Below are positions 1 to 10,719 of a DNA stretch of 64,000 bases, piece after piece. The DNA is taken from positions 41,943,366-42,007,365 of the forward strand of contig CAIIXF020000001.1 of assembly GCA_903813345.2 (NCBI GenBank). The letters are read 5' to 3'. The position numbers and the translations under genes are program-made. Every line of letters starts with the position of its first letter. The first letter of the stretch is position 1. The notes beneath the pieces are model-generated. The model saw only the letters and a list, made by a program, of their open reading frames with translations. It ran no database searches and was not told the DNA's origin. Source of the stretch: Owenia fusiformis (Eukaryota; Annelida; Polychaeta; Sabellida; Oweniidae).

Positions 1-581
1 GCGCCCCTGTACGGCATTCTTGATTCATTGCAAATCATCCTCATTGGTTGAGAGTAAACAATAACAAACATCAACAATGGTTCATAGATACTAATTAGCA
101 AGCCGGAATCATCTTTTGAAGCCCTATGCCAAGTAACTCCAACAGTCAATGCGAAGAAATCGGACGAGACACTTGTTAGAGTAGCCAGTATATCTTTGAG
201 TAGATTAATTACTGATAACGATTCTACCTAAAATGAAGACATAAATGAATTAGACAAATAGAAGTCCTAATTCACAATCAGTGCGGAATAATCCATATAC
301 AGTTGAGCAAAGGATCTAGTTCATTCATGACAATTATATTTTGAAGATAGAAAGCAAGTAAGTTGGAACAAGAACGGAAATTGGTTGTGTCAATATTGGA
401 TTTGTTTACTCAATAATAATCGCTTATTTCGAGGAAACATTCATACTGTCCTTTGCTCATCAAGAGGTCGACTCTAACTGAATTGTGGATTCGAGGAGAG
501 ACAACAACGAGAAGGTGTGACCAACAAGTTCGAACAACACCTAGACTTGTCAAACTAACCTGTAACTTTTCGAAGGTGAAC
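1..581 (+). other. upstream / 5' UTR region of the T-box gene
   Basis: AT-rich sequence with no recognisable coding exon. It probably contains the 5' UTR and perhaps the proximal promoter. No TATA box or initiator could be assigned with confidence, and a further non-coding exon upstream cannot be excluded. Confidence 0.4.
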
Positions 582-1252
582 ATGATAAAATCAAGGATTT
601 GTCTAGAAGGAGATGACTCCTCGAGTCACAACAGCGACGATCAAGATGAAGTATTTTACGATGAAGCTATTCTACCAAAATCAATATCGCAGAACAATCA
701 AATCCAATCAGATGCGAAAAATGCCTTTGCCAAAAATGGGAACAATGCTTTCAAAAATGCGCTTCAGAATCTCACAAATTATAGCTATAGCCAAGGAGTA
801 GAGACAAATGGACATGTAAATGAATATAAGATAGAACAGAGTCCATCCGTGATTGCTGCGCTGCAAAATGTCACCAGGGCAAGGAATGAAGCTCAAATAA
901 TGGCAGGGCAATACCCTCGAGAACCCAACATGGCGAACCTCATGGCTTCAAAAGGAAACGCAATGCAGTTGAACGAACACAATCAGCAAGTCGCAGAGCA
1001 AATTCCGTACGCGGTGAGACAGAACAACGGAATTACAGGCCCACCGAGAAATATCTCCCCACAGCATCAGCAGGCCACGTATCCATACAACGGTATGCCC
1101 GATCAGAGGATGAGATCCACAGGCATTGGCTCACCCCCAGGGATTGCGAACGCCTCATCCACAGGCACGGCGAAGATTCATTTGTGCAATCAAGAGCTTT
1201 GGCAAAGGTTTCATCAACACACCACTGAGATGATTATCACAAAACAGGGACG
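582..1252 (+). CDS. T-box gene exon 1
   Basis: Encodes the low-complexity N-terminus and the first 26 residues of the T-box (IHLCNQELW...IITKQGR). The exon ends with CG of an arginine codon before GTATGT; the next exon supplies the third base, so the conserved GRRMFP motif spans the junction. An inframe TTG lies upstream at 453, but the first ATG in this frame is at 582. Confidence 0.9.
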
Positions 1253-4200
1253 GTATGTAACTTTCTTTGTATAGTGTGATGTTTTTTGCATAATAATCTT
1301 TATTTACATAAACGAAGCATCGGTGGGGAGGCCCGAGGTCCAAAGCCATATCAGGAACGTTCTTCAGGAGTTTGACTCAGTATTGTAACAAATCTTTCTT
1401 GAAACATCCGATATACACAGTATTTGTAATTATTCGTGGATGTATTTTTGTTTTTGGCTGATCAAAATGATGCCATATAAATAAAAATCCACTGCTATAG
1501 CAGCTATAAAATACCCTTGGTCAATGGATCATGGATATATCAGATAATATATCAGATAATCTGATATTATATAATCTTTGCTATCAGCCCATCACATGAG
1601 AAGAATTGCATTTCATAATAAACAATGTATTCTATTGTGCCAACATATTAACGCATACACAGGTGATGCAACTCATAATCAGATGAAATTTAACTGAGAT
1701 GAAATATCTCAAAATACCTTAAATCTGGTCTCTTTGATCACCAGATCTACATGTAACCCATAATAACATGCCATCTCATGGCCGAGAAGAAATGAGATGT
1801 CATGGTTGTTGGTAACTTGATCGTCGACAACCTTTCATAGAGAATGCAGGTGCAAACATTCATTCATTTTCTTACTCAAAAGTTTTCCTAATTTTTGAAT
1901 AATGCAGTCAGGTAGACTAGTGGAAACTTAAAATCATTCAAAACTACAACCAAAAGTAGACTATACATTTCATCCTTTCACCTAGTTTCTTAATCCTCGT
2001 TTGCACCAATGTTATAAAATAGTTGTCAAGGATGAATAATACGCGAGAACAACATGTAGCTAGGTTAATTTTAAAAATTCACCTCAGACTACATTCTTGC
2101 ATCTTTTTCCATGGAAAAAAACATTTCGAAATTACATACATCGTGGTATTAATAGAAAGGATCATTTTGTTTTTTACTCATCAATTTGTTATTGAAACAT
2201 ATATAGCAACAGCAATTAATAGTATATAAAATTATAGTAACCAAAAACCGGTAACCATAGCAAAAACAATTAGAAACGAACAAAAATGTAAAAATAATGT
2301 AACTTAATTTGATCAACGCGCCCACTTTGACTTCCCACACAAGGGGCAAATTAAGGGAGGTTTGGTAAAAATGGTAAACAACCATTGTTCTTATTTTTTC
2401 TGTTAATATCTATATCTGGTTCTTAGGTATGCTATATTTACAATCTTAGAATAAATTTGAAACTACCTATTTCAACATCAAACAGTTCAGCGGAAACAAT
2501 TAAACAATTGTTTTTAAATGATATCTATAAACAACAACAAAATATTATATTCGGAAGTCTACCTCCAGTTTATTGTTTTAATTGATTTCAATGAATCCGT
2601 CATCAAAGAGCTAATTTATATTTCTGGCGGAAACGATATCTCTGTTTGATCTGCCTTATTAGTCCTCAATTAAACTACTTCAATCGGATTCTTATGAGCT
2701 TGTTTAATAACATGTTGTTATTGTCTTGATAATAGGAAAACAAAGGAAACGATACATTCATATTAGTACCATCAAAGTGTTGAGTTAATTGATTGTTTTA
2801 GTTTAAGAAACGCTCACTCGAATTTATTTTTGGCTTGTGACATATTTCTTTTGTAGCTCTCCCAGATTTGATTAATAATTATGTTTGTTCGTTTTTTTTT
2901 ATTTATGTTTGTTTGCACATTTAGCCAAATCACATATTTAACTTGTGTAATAAAAAAGTAGTCCTGAACCAAACCTTTTTATTTTAAAGACTTTATAGTA
3001 TTATTAGAGACTTAAGTACCGCTTGTTTGTATTTTATGTTGTTTGTGTGTGGCTTCTTGCTTGCTTCCCCGCTTAGTGCATGTCCCGCTTATATGCTTTT
3101 AGGCGCATGTTCCCCGTGTTCCAGCTTAGCGTGTCTGGCTTAGACCCCCAAAAGCACTACAATGTCTTCGTAGACATGATTGTCGCGGATCCTAATCACT
3201 GGAAATTCCAAGCCGGCAAATGGACCCCGTGTGGTCAAGCGGACCAGATGCACCATAGTAAGTATACACTGTTCGGATTTGTAGCTTATGTTGGACTTAT
3301 GCTGTCTGTATTTGAGAGAGGTGTTAAAAAGGCCAGGGACAGTGGATATTAGCAAAAACAAGTAAACACAGCAACCATTATTGTTTTTTTCAACAGGAAT
3401 GACTGCATGGATTTTATATCGTTCTATAAAAGTGCATCGCTGTGGCTATTTTCTATTTATTCAAGACCATTTTGTTTTAAGACGTTCTGATATGCAAATC
3501 CATTTTAACTGATGAATTTGCGAAACGTCTCTGAAATCAAACTCTTTGATGGAATATATTTGAATTAATTATATATTATTGTTGTTCATTATCTTAATGC
3601 ATTCGATAATCAACGAGAATATACATGTACGTGTTCACCTTGTGTGATATACTTTGATCTTTTACAATGCCTTAATATAAATATATACTGACTTATTAGT
3701 GAAATTACATATTTTAATAATCATTATACATACATCAGCTTGTTAATTAGGATGGGTGTGAAAGTATATCTAGTCACGCCCTGTCACTCATAGGGCTATC
3801 TTTGATACCAACTCCATTGATGTTACGCACGCGAGAATACCAAACTGTCAAACGTGTTGTGAATTTCAGACTAATAAGGGGATTTTTCAGCTGTGTCTTC
3901 TTGTGATTGCTAATTTGCACCAAGCAGTCGGTTCTAGCAGGAGTACAATATAGAATCTTTTGTTACTCTTAACCCTAACCATTTTCTCAGAGAATAAGTC
4001 ATTAACTTGTTTTTAATTTTCTGTTTGAACTTTGCACAACAGTTACTCGGATCTATTTTGATGAAAACTTAAAATTTCCAACACTTCAATTTTGCGCTCT
4101 TAGGATGCAATCTTCTCAGACCCCTTGTCCCATATTCCCCAGATTACCAGTTACTTTCATCTTATTGTGTTTTACTTTCAGACGGCCGTGTTTACCTGCA

Positions 4201-6292
4201 TCCTGACTCACCCAACACAGGTTCACACTGGGAGAAACAAGACATTATCTTCAACAAACTCAAGCTCACAAACAACAAGAACTGCGATCAAGGATATGTA
4301 AGTGATTTCAATATATTTTCTGGGGTTTCTTTTTCTTGCATTCGCTTAATGTGGCGCACTCAATGCTACCCTCGAATATACCGAACTCAGCCATGCTGCA
4401 GGATTCATTCATGACAATCCAAACTTGTAATCTAAAATGAATTGATATTTATTTCGAAGATTTGCTAATGCTAATTTTGATTGAAGAACGGGTGATTTAT
4501 TGACCGAGCCTTTAGTAAACCACCAAATTCTAGTTCTTTATAACAGCATAAAATGAAATGAATAAAAGATGTCGAGCAAAGCAAAGCAGACAGTAAATTG
4601 ACTATAATATACATGATATAGGTTTAGGCATCTTTCAATTCAGATGACAGGCTCGTTTTCTACCTCGTCGAAATCCAGACATGTTGGGCTGTCTCATTGT
4701 AATTGTAATGTAATGCAATACAATTATGTAATGCAAGAAAAATGCAATTACGTTTTGTTTTATATTGTATTTTATTGCCTTATGTTACATTGTTTTGTAT
4801 TGCAATTGTATTGTCTTGCCTTATACTGCATTGCAATTGTATTGCATTGTGTTGCATTATTTGCATTGCTATTGTATTGTTTCGCCTTGGATGATACAAT
4901 GTCTTCAATCACTCATCGCACGTATTTCAGATGGTGCTCAACTCGATGCATAAGTATCAGCCACGCATCCACATCATCGAGGTGAACACTGCTGGGGCCA
5001 GGGAACAGAAAAACCTACAAACCATCAGCTTCCCGGAGACGCAGTTCATCGCCGTCACTGCTTACCAGAACACCGACGTAAGTCAATATTGCAGTGGTTA
5101 CATTGTATGAGTCAAAATGTTTTTTAGAGCCCAATATCGAAACTTGTTACGTGAAATACAATATTGGAATTAAAATTAAAGTAAAGGATGGGTAATTAGA
5201 GGCCGTTTTTAGTAAATCAACTTATTTTGCTAGCCTCTATAAATTGAAAGGTTTAAGAGATAGCCGTGATGTGTTTGGAGAAAGGCAAATTCATTAAACT
5301 CTTGAGGAATGCTAGATATATAATATTGAATCTTTGTTGTATTATTTTAGATAACACAACTGAAGATAGACAACAACCCTTTTGCCAAAGGTTTCCGGGA
5401 TACGTCCTTTGATCGCGTTCGAGATATGAGAGACCGTTTCAGGGAGTACCCACACAACGGCCCGCATGCAGCCCCAGTGGCAATCGCTCCAGTGCCTCGC
5501 CCCTATAGCCAACCACATCCTGCCCAATATACACAACAGATCCCGTCTCAGTACGAAAGACCAGGAGTTCCAACAACAGGGATGTACAACATGACATACG
5601 ACCAGATACAGAGGGTAGCCCCACAGACACCATACCACACCATTGACGAGAGGGAATCGTATGTTCCAAATGGAGATTGGACTATGGGACAAGGCTATAG
5701 ACAGTACCCAGGCGCCTATGAATCTGCTCCACTGTCCAACTGTCAGCCAATCACCGAAGAGATGCAGCCTCCGATAGATTACACCAACTTTGGTCAGCTA
5801 AGGAACACATCTCCGACTTCCGTCTACTCAATAACATCTCCTTTATCATCGATAGGAACAACACAAAACACCAAAACGGAACCTCTGGACCTGCAGTCAT
5901 CGTATGTAGAGTACAAACCGAGCCTTGTATCAATGGAACCCTCACAATCAATGGCGGGAAAACGATCGTTCGATTCCTATTTGGTTGAACCTGAAACAAC
6001 CCCGAGTGACAGCAATGGACCAACAATGAAACGTCAAAGACTATCAGATGGAGAGTCACCCACATCTAGTTCCCCGGATGTCGATTCTTCCTTAGAGGAC
6101 CCTCAGATTACAGGGATTGACACAGACGGACAATTCACCTTTTTCTCTAGACCAGAAATGGGTCATTATCATATGTCGGACATATCATCTGTCCATGGTT
6201 TCGGCACGTCTGGTGGAGCAGATATTATGGACACTAAGTTTGGAGCTTTTCAAAATGGACAGACATACTCTGAAGATTTGAATAAAATGTAG
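582..6292 (+). CDS. T-box transcription factor, T-brain/Eomes-like (five coding exons)
   Basis: Sequence-specific nuclear DNA-binding transcription factor. Coding exons: 582-1252, 3103-3257, 4182-4297, 4931-5077, 5351-6292; all introns are GT-AG and the joins stay in frame, giving about 676 residues. The N-terminal 198 residues are polar and low in complexity (Asn/Gln/Ser-rich). The T-box spans about residues 199-380, a normal length, and includes [33 protein letters not shown] and [32 protein letters not shown] and TAYQNTDITQLKID are typical of the T-brain/Eomes/Tbr1/Tbx21 group. The C-terminal tail of about 296 residues is Pro/Ser/Thr/Tyr-rich, with a basic KRQR patch, and looks like a transactivation region. 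The start at 582 has A at -3 and precedes an acidic stretch (EGDD...DDQDE); the reading frame stays open upstream without another ATG. In the DNA-binding core, the usual Met after HW is Glu (GSHWEKQ), and the KLKLTNN[11 protein letters not shown] stretch recalls Tbx2/3. The Tbr/Eomes placement is likely but needs a tree. Confidence 0.93.
1253..3102 (+). other. T-box gene intron 1
   Basis: 1.85-kb AT-rich intron, the longest in the gene, splitting the GRR codon pair. No coding exon, mobile element or long inverted repeat was recognised in it. Confidence 0.8.
3103..3257 (+). CDS. T-box gene exon 2
   Basis: Preceded by the acceptor ttttag. Encodes [15 protein letters not shown] followed by the ADPNHW segment and [14 protein letters not shown]. 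The donor is GTAAGTA at 3258. One base is left over and completes an Asn codon with exon 3. Confidence 0.92.
3258..4181 (+). other. T-box gene intron 2
   Basis: 924-bp AT-rich intron between the first and second halves of the T-box. Nothing else was recognised in it. Confidence 0.8.
4182..4297 (+). CDS. T-box gene exon 3
   Basis: Acceptor ctttcag. Encodes [17 protein letters not shown] and [16 protein letters not shown] and ends in phase 0 before GTAAGTG. The PDSP and KLKLTNN blocks are T-box signatures. The Glu after HW replaces the usual Met. Confidence 0.92.
4694..4892 (+). repeat. degenerate pentanucleotide repeat in T-box intron 3
   Basis: About 200 bp of 5-bp units of the types TTGTA, TTGCA and TTGCC. 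The first part is on the opposite strand (TAATG/CAATA units), so the array flips orientation inside. It lies within intron 3 (4298-4930) close to the acceptor. Confidence 0.7.
4931..5077 (+). CDS. T-box gene exon 4
   Basis: Acceptor tatttcag. 49 whole codons: [18 protein letters not shown], then a short variable loop, then [17 protein letters not shown]. Donor GTAAGTC at 5078. The HKYQPR and [13 protein letters not shown] blocks are diagnostic of T-box proteins. Confidence 0.93.
5351..6292 (+). CDS. T-box gene exon 5 (terminal)
   Basis: Acceptor attttag. Begins [17 protein letters not shown], the end of the T-box, then encodes about 296 residues of Pro/Gln/Tyr/Ser-rich tail ending EDLNKM, with the stop at 6290-6292. 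Short patches worth noting are KTEPLDL (SUMO-site-like KxE) and [10 protein letters not shown] (basic, possible nuclear localisation). No second domain was recognised. Confidence 0.92.
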   Translation: MTQLKIDNNPFAKGFRDTSFDRVRDMRDRFREYPHNGPHAAPVAIAPVPRPYSQPHPAQYTQQIPSQYERPGVPTTGMYNMTYDQIQRVAPQTPYHTIDERESYVPNGDWTMGQGYRQYPGAYESAPLSNCQPITEEMQPPIDYTNFGQLRNTSPTSVYSITSPLSSIGTTQNTKTEPLDLQSSYVEYKPSLVSMEPSQSMAGKRSFDSYLVEPETTPSDSNGPTMKRQRLSDGESPTSSSPDVDSSLEDPQITGIDTDGQFTFFSRPEMGHYHMSDISSVHGFGTSGGADIMDTKFGAFQNGQTYSEDLNKM

Positions 6293-6519
6293 GCCTTAAA
6301 TGTTGACAGCATAATGTGTATATAATTTGTGAATAGGTATTTATTTTTCTGTGTGTTCATTCACACATACGGACAAACAAATTGCTCATCTGTCGCTATT
6401 GTTGGTTACCAGCAATGGTATCTAAGCTAGACTACGTCGAAAGCTCATTTCCGTTCAGTCAAACTGAATAATTATAGATATTATTGAGTATTTTCTGTAT
6501 AAAAAACTAGAAATGTAAA

Positions 6520-6525
6520 AATAAA
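6520..6525 (+). terminator. polyadenylation signal of the T-box gene
   Basis: AATAAA about 228 bp after the stop codon, in AT-rich sequence. It implies a short 3' UTR of roughly 250 bp. No nearer canonical hexamer was seen. Confidence 0.6.
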
Positions 6526-6545
6526 TGATGTGTACCATATACCAG

Positions 6546-7254
6546 TGTGTATTTGTAAAAATCTAATATCATGTTTTTAGTACTTTTTACACTCCGTTGA
6601 GATCGGACATAATTAATTACAATACTCTCTCATCCCAAGAGACCCGACTGATGAAAATATGAAATAACTCCTTTGTTATTTATCAGACAAATACATATTT
6701 TATTCCAGACCACAGTTCAAATGATGTTATTACAACTATCAATCTTGTAAAGTTGAGAACCAATCAAAAGTGTGTTAAAACATAACATACTGTATTTAAG
6801 CACATTCGCTAATTTATCAATTGTCCGTAGCCAGCTTTCACCAAGTGGGATGGAAGGGGGGGGGGGGGGGTTCAGAGGCGGGAGCCTTTTGACAGTTTTG
6901 GCTAGAAAATCATGAAAAAATTGCTCATAATTGTGAATTGTGAAAAACTGCTGATTTCGAAATAATTTCTGGTCCGGGGGAAGCATTTAAGTCATATTAA
7001 GCTTAACAGTTATACATTTTAAAGTTATAAACGTTACAGTTTTTAAAGCCATCAGTGGCTAAAACTATTCCACGTGATCCACGCTACAAGGAACTATCGA
7101 ATGCATGAAACAGTATAGGCTGACACAAACGGATATCATTAGTTTTATTGTGGGGATAACGTGTAAAATGAAGTGTACTATTTTCAGCGTTATCGCATGT
7201 TCCTTTCAGAACTTAGATATACAGTAGTACCAAAAAGTTCCGAAAAGTAAGCCC
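6546..7254. other. intergenic, no gene seen
   Basis: AT-rich sequence downstream of the T-box gene. The only notable feature is a run of 15 G at 6856-6870. Confidence 0.6.
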
Positions 7255-7600
7255 AATGTCCTGTTTAAGAACCCATACATATCTTACTTTTGAAAATGGA
7301 TTCTAGCAATACTATCCCACATGAATATCTACTTGTCGAGACTTGATCAACCTGAGTTCTTCAGAGAAAATGAGGATTTCAGCAAGGATGCCATTAACAA
7401 ATGGGGACATACACCATTGACCAATGACTTAGCATCGGGATACCATCATGTAGGTCACCATGCTAAGTCAATGCACCCTTGCTGAAATCTTCATTTTCTC
7501 AGAACTCATTTGATCGAATCTCAACAAGTAGATTCCTGTTGGATAGTATCGCTTGAATCCATTTTCAAAGGTAAGAATATGGGTTCTTAAACAGGACATT
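7255..7600. mobile_element. foldback element (near-complete palindrome)
   Basis: Left arm begins AATGTCCTGTTTAAGAACCC and the right arm ends with its reverse complement. Arms of roughly 150 bp match with scattered differences, including the segment TTTCAGCAAGG near the loop. No coding potential. No clear target duplication was seen, so the family is undetermined. Confidence 0.7.
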
Positions 7601-7749
7601 AAACCTTAACTAAGGCCTTTTTGAGATTTTTGTTTAGTACTAATAGTGCTGATTGCTGAAGAACCCTTTGATATGGGAAATGGGTTACATGGGTGCAGGG
7701 ATGTGGAATAGTGTTCGTTTTCTGGAATGCAAGTTATAAACCTTGGCAT

Positions 7750-7861
7750 AAGCCGTGGCCACATTTGCTACGATTTTTAGCACAGTGCCAGTTTTTCAAA
7801 CAAAGTACTCATCGACCATGCGCCGGTGTTTAAGATCGAAACAGATCGTGACCACGGCATT
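7750..7861. repeat. decayed short inverted-repeat element
   Basis: Ends resemble GCCGTGGCCACATTTGCT and its reverse complement (...GTGACCACGGCAT). They look like a diverged relative of the TGCCTTGGTCACAT MITEs at 40,989 and 50,302. The interior is not conserved. Confidence 0.35.
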
Positions 7862-9741
7862 GCACAGCTCCCGATAGGCTAAAGGGCGATAGAAATTTAA
7901 TTTCCACATGACAATAAAAGTTCTATCTCTGCTGCCATCTTTATATCGGCATTCAATCTACGGTTATTTTAATCTTGAATATGAACTTTTGCCCCAAGAC
8001 TGTATATATATATGAATTTAAGCATAAATGAAGTCCTTTGAAGAAGGATGCTGTAGCCCTCCCCTTTTGTACCTCACCAGTACAACTGTTATGTAGGTTT
8101 CAAGGGTCTTCAAGCAAGAGTACGGGATTAGTTCTAGAACTATTGTTTAAGAGAAAGGCGTGTTCAAAAAGTTCACCATATCGATACCACTCCTTTAAAA
8201 AGATGCCCAGTAACGCTACATTGCCATCTAAATTATTGGTCAATTTATGGAGGGAGAAGAAGATTTGGAGCCCTTAAATCTTTGGGAAATTTTTCCCCTA
8301 GCCTCCATATCTGCCACTGTGGAATCAGTATGCAGTGGGACTACATTCCCAGTGATGGGGTTTGTTGCTAGCTGCTGATGTTAAAAATAATCGCATCAAA
8401 CCTAAATGTCACAATCGTACATTCATAACATTCTGAATTAAGACTTTGATAAATGATACACGAACAGTTCCCATTAATAAATATCCAATTTGAATAATTT
8501 GCTCGTCTGTTGAGACATATTAATAAACATCCGGTTGGTAATCTAAGAATGTCAAATACAATGATGAATTTTCTCTCTTAGACTAAATATTGTCTCTTGT
8601 CGTTTGGGTTGTCTTTTCACTGAATTATGACTTGACGTTGCAATAGAGATTCCAATTAACAATGGCATCTGAATAAACTGCTTGTATTTGCTATGATTGA
8701 TTTGTCTCTTAAGACTAACATATGACAATGTGTCAATGTCAAAATAAATTTACTCTTTCGAAATGGATTGTTTGGAACATGTTTTTATCGGTATTTGCAA
8801 ATAATACACCACACCTCTCCATAAGTTTGGTTTGAGCCAATCTATGTTTGAACTTTAGGAATACAAACTCTTCGGATGATTTTTTGAAAATTTACCATTG
8901 TTGAAATTCACTATTAGTGCTGTTAACTATATTAACCATCTTGACTAGATAGAGGCAACAAAAAGCTCTAAAAAGCAAGCCCCATATCACTGGCGAATCT
9001 GGGGGGGGGGGGGGGCATAAAAATTGGGCTCAAAAACAATTTGGGCCAAGAAAGGCCTTAAAGTCCCAAAAAGTGAGCCTTTTTGATTTTTAATTTTAGG
9101 CCAAAATTTCGATCGATAGATGGGTCCAGATATGTCTTTGAGGGACAGGATAGATTGCCACATGAAATGCATTCCCGAAGGCAGACTATTTTGATTAAAT
9201 GTACACCAGTAAACCGTGTGCATCAGGAGTAAAAATAATCCCAGATTATACCTGCTTCTATATCTGAAATAATCTTGCATCAAGCCCACATTACCCTCAA
9301 TTTCTTTCATACACAGAGGGATGCAATGGCTTGATGGACGAGAAATGATGGTAAATTGTGAAATAAAATGTTGATGTCAGACGGAGTGCAGGATAATGGA
9401 CTGTTCTTAGTGGTTACGTCTTAAAACTTTAAATAAAAGATATACTACCACTTAACGAAGGCAGGATTAATACATCAACTGCCATTATCTTCCTAACTTA
9501 GGGGTGACTTGGGAAAAACAGATCACGGGGCAAGAAGAGACACTCCATTTTCTCAGCGCTTGTCCAGATGACAACGTTTGTCAATGACTTGATCAAAGGT
9601 TGCGTCAACAAATGCAAATGCAAATTGTAGACGCCGAGAATCATAAGGACCAACTTAAAGGTCCATGTGCAGTATGGCAAGTGGTTTTAGACGGTCATAT
9701 CTTTCAGCATGTAGAGTACTTTCTGGTCATCAATACTGTGG
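7862..9741. other. intergenic, no gene seen
   Basis: No supported gene. Contains a fragment at 8812-8830 (CACCTCTCCATAAGTTTGG) related to the end of the MITE at 49,125, and a G15 run at 9001-9015. Open frames here lack any recognisable protein. Confidence 0.5.
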
Positions 9742-10312
9742 TTTTTATTAAAACAATATGTTTTCTTTCACGTGAAGTCCCCATGTTAGTAAATTATCAA
9801 TCCAACTTTCTGAAAAATTATGGATTAGGACCCCACATTGGCACTTTTTTTTAAAAATGTTAGGCGCATTTTCTAAAACGAGGATCTTGTTTTTCTCAAT
9901 TTGAACATATCAAAACTTTCTTCTACACTATACTAACAATTTCTGAAAAGGGGATGTGTATTGAAATGCGTTAAAGTTAAAAACCACATAGCCCATATTA
10001 TTTTCCCATAGGGAGAATTCGTGCTATCCATTGTTTTCAGCATAGTTTTGGTCATCGAAAATGGATATCTTCAAAACTAGACTTTCAATACCATTCTACT
10101 CTTGAAGAAGTTTAGACCCCTTGTTGAATAATCTTTTCATGCAATAAAAACCAGAAAAAGAAGAATTTCTTTTAACAGTTTGAGTAAATAGGTTCAACAT
10201 TTTGAAAAAATGTTGATATGGGGTCCCTTTTAATAATTTTCGAATTGTTCGATTGATATTTTTATCATTATGGGTACTTCACTTGAAAGAAAACATATTG
10301 TTTTATTAATAA
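9742..10312. mobile_element. long palindromic foldback element
   Basis: The left arm (TATTAAAACAATATGTTTTC, then TTCACGTGAAGT) is repeated inverted at the right end. The arms diverge in the middle. The core around 10,000-10,090 (CCCATAGGGAGAATTCG, ATGGATATCTTCAAAAC) matches the cores of the palindromes at 31,736 and 38,851, so it is a diverged member of the same family. Confidence 0.65.
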
Positions 10313-10477
10313 CAAGGTCAAACGTTAATCAGAATATCAACACTCAACTACATCCTTCGAAATCGGTCCTTCACTGCTTTCATAGCAGATCATTAATGTA
10401 ATGCAATGAATTACTCTTGGGCCAAGGATGACTCAACTATTCTACTACTGGTTAATGAAAATACAGAATGAAATCCT

Positions 10478-10548
10478 GATGTGAGGGCAACCCCAGTGCG
10501 GATCGAACCCACGACCCCTCGCTTACCGTGCGATTACATGACGTATAT
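10478..10548 (-). mobile_element. tRNA-derived SINE relic
   Basis: On the minus strand a B-box-like GGTTCGATCC is followed by GCACTGGGG, and preceded by GCGAGGGGTCGT. A similar segment occurs at 49,885-49,960. Only the tRNA-like 3' half of the head is recognisable; no intact A box was identified. Confidence 0.45.
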
Positions 10549-10564
10549 GACAATGAAATGGCTC

Positions 10565-10580
10565 TATCCCAGCAAACAGT
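10565..10580 (+). repeat. left terminal repeat with TA flank
   Basis: TATCCCAGCAAACAGT. The first 9 bases are the exact reverse complement of the right end at 21,862-21,870, and the match continues as AACA after one mismatch. Short terminal repeats of this length are compatible with a DNA transposon end. Confidence 0.6.
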
Positions 10581-10719
10581 GACGTCCATGTAACGTCACT
10601 CATATGTGGTATATAAGTTCACTGGAGACGTTGTATATTTCCGTTATATGAACGTCAAAGCAACGTAAAATTGTGACATTCAGCAAAACGTCGGTGGATG
10701 GTTAAAAAATGACGTTGTA

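Noticed and set aside
453-581. N-terminal extension of the T-box protein upstream of 582
   Set aside because: The frame is open but has no ATG; only TTG at 453. Translation from 582 is simpler.
4644-4985. 113-codon Cys/Tyr/Leu-rich frame in T-box intron 3
   Set aside because: It is the translation of the pentanucleotide repeat and runs across the exon 4 acceptor in the wrong frame.
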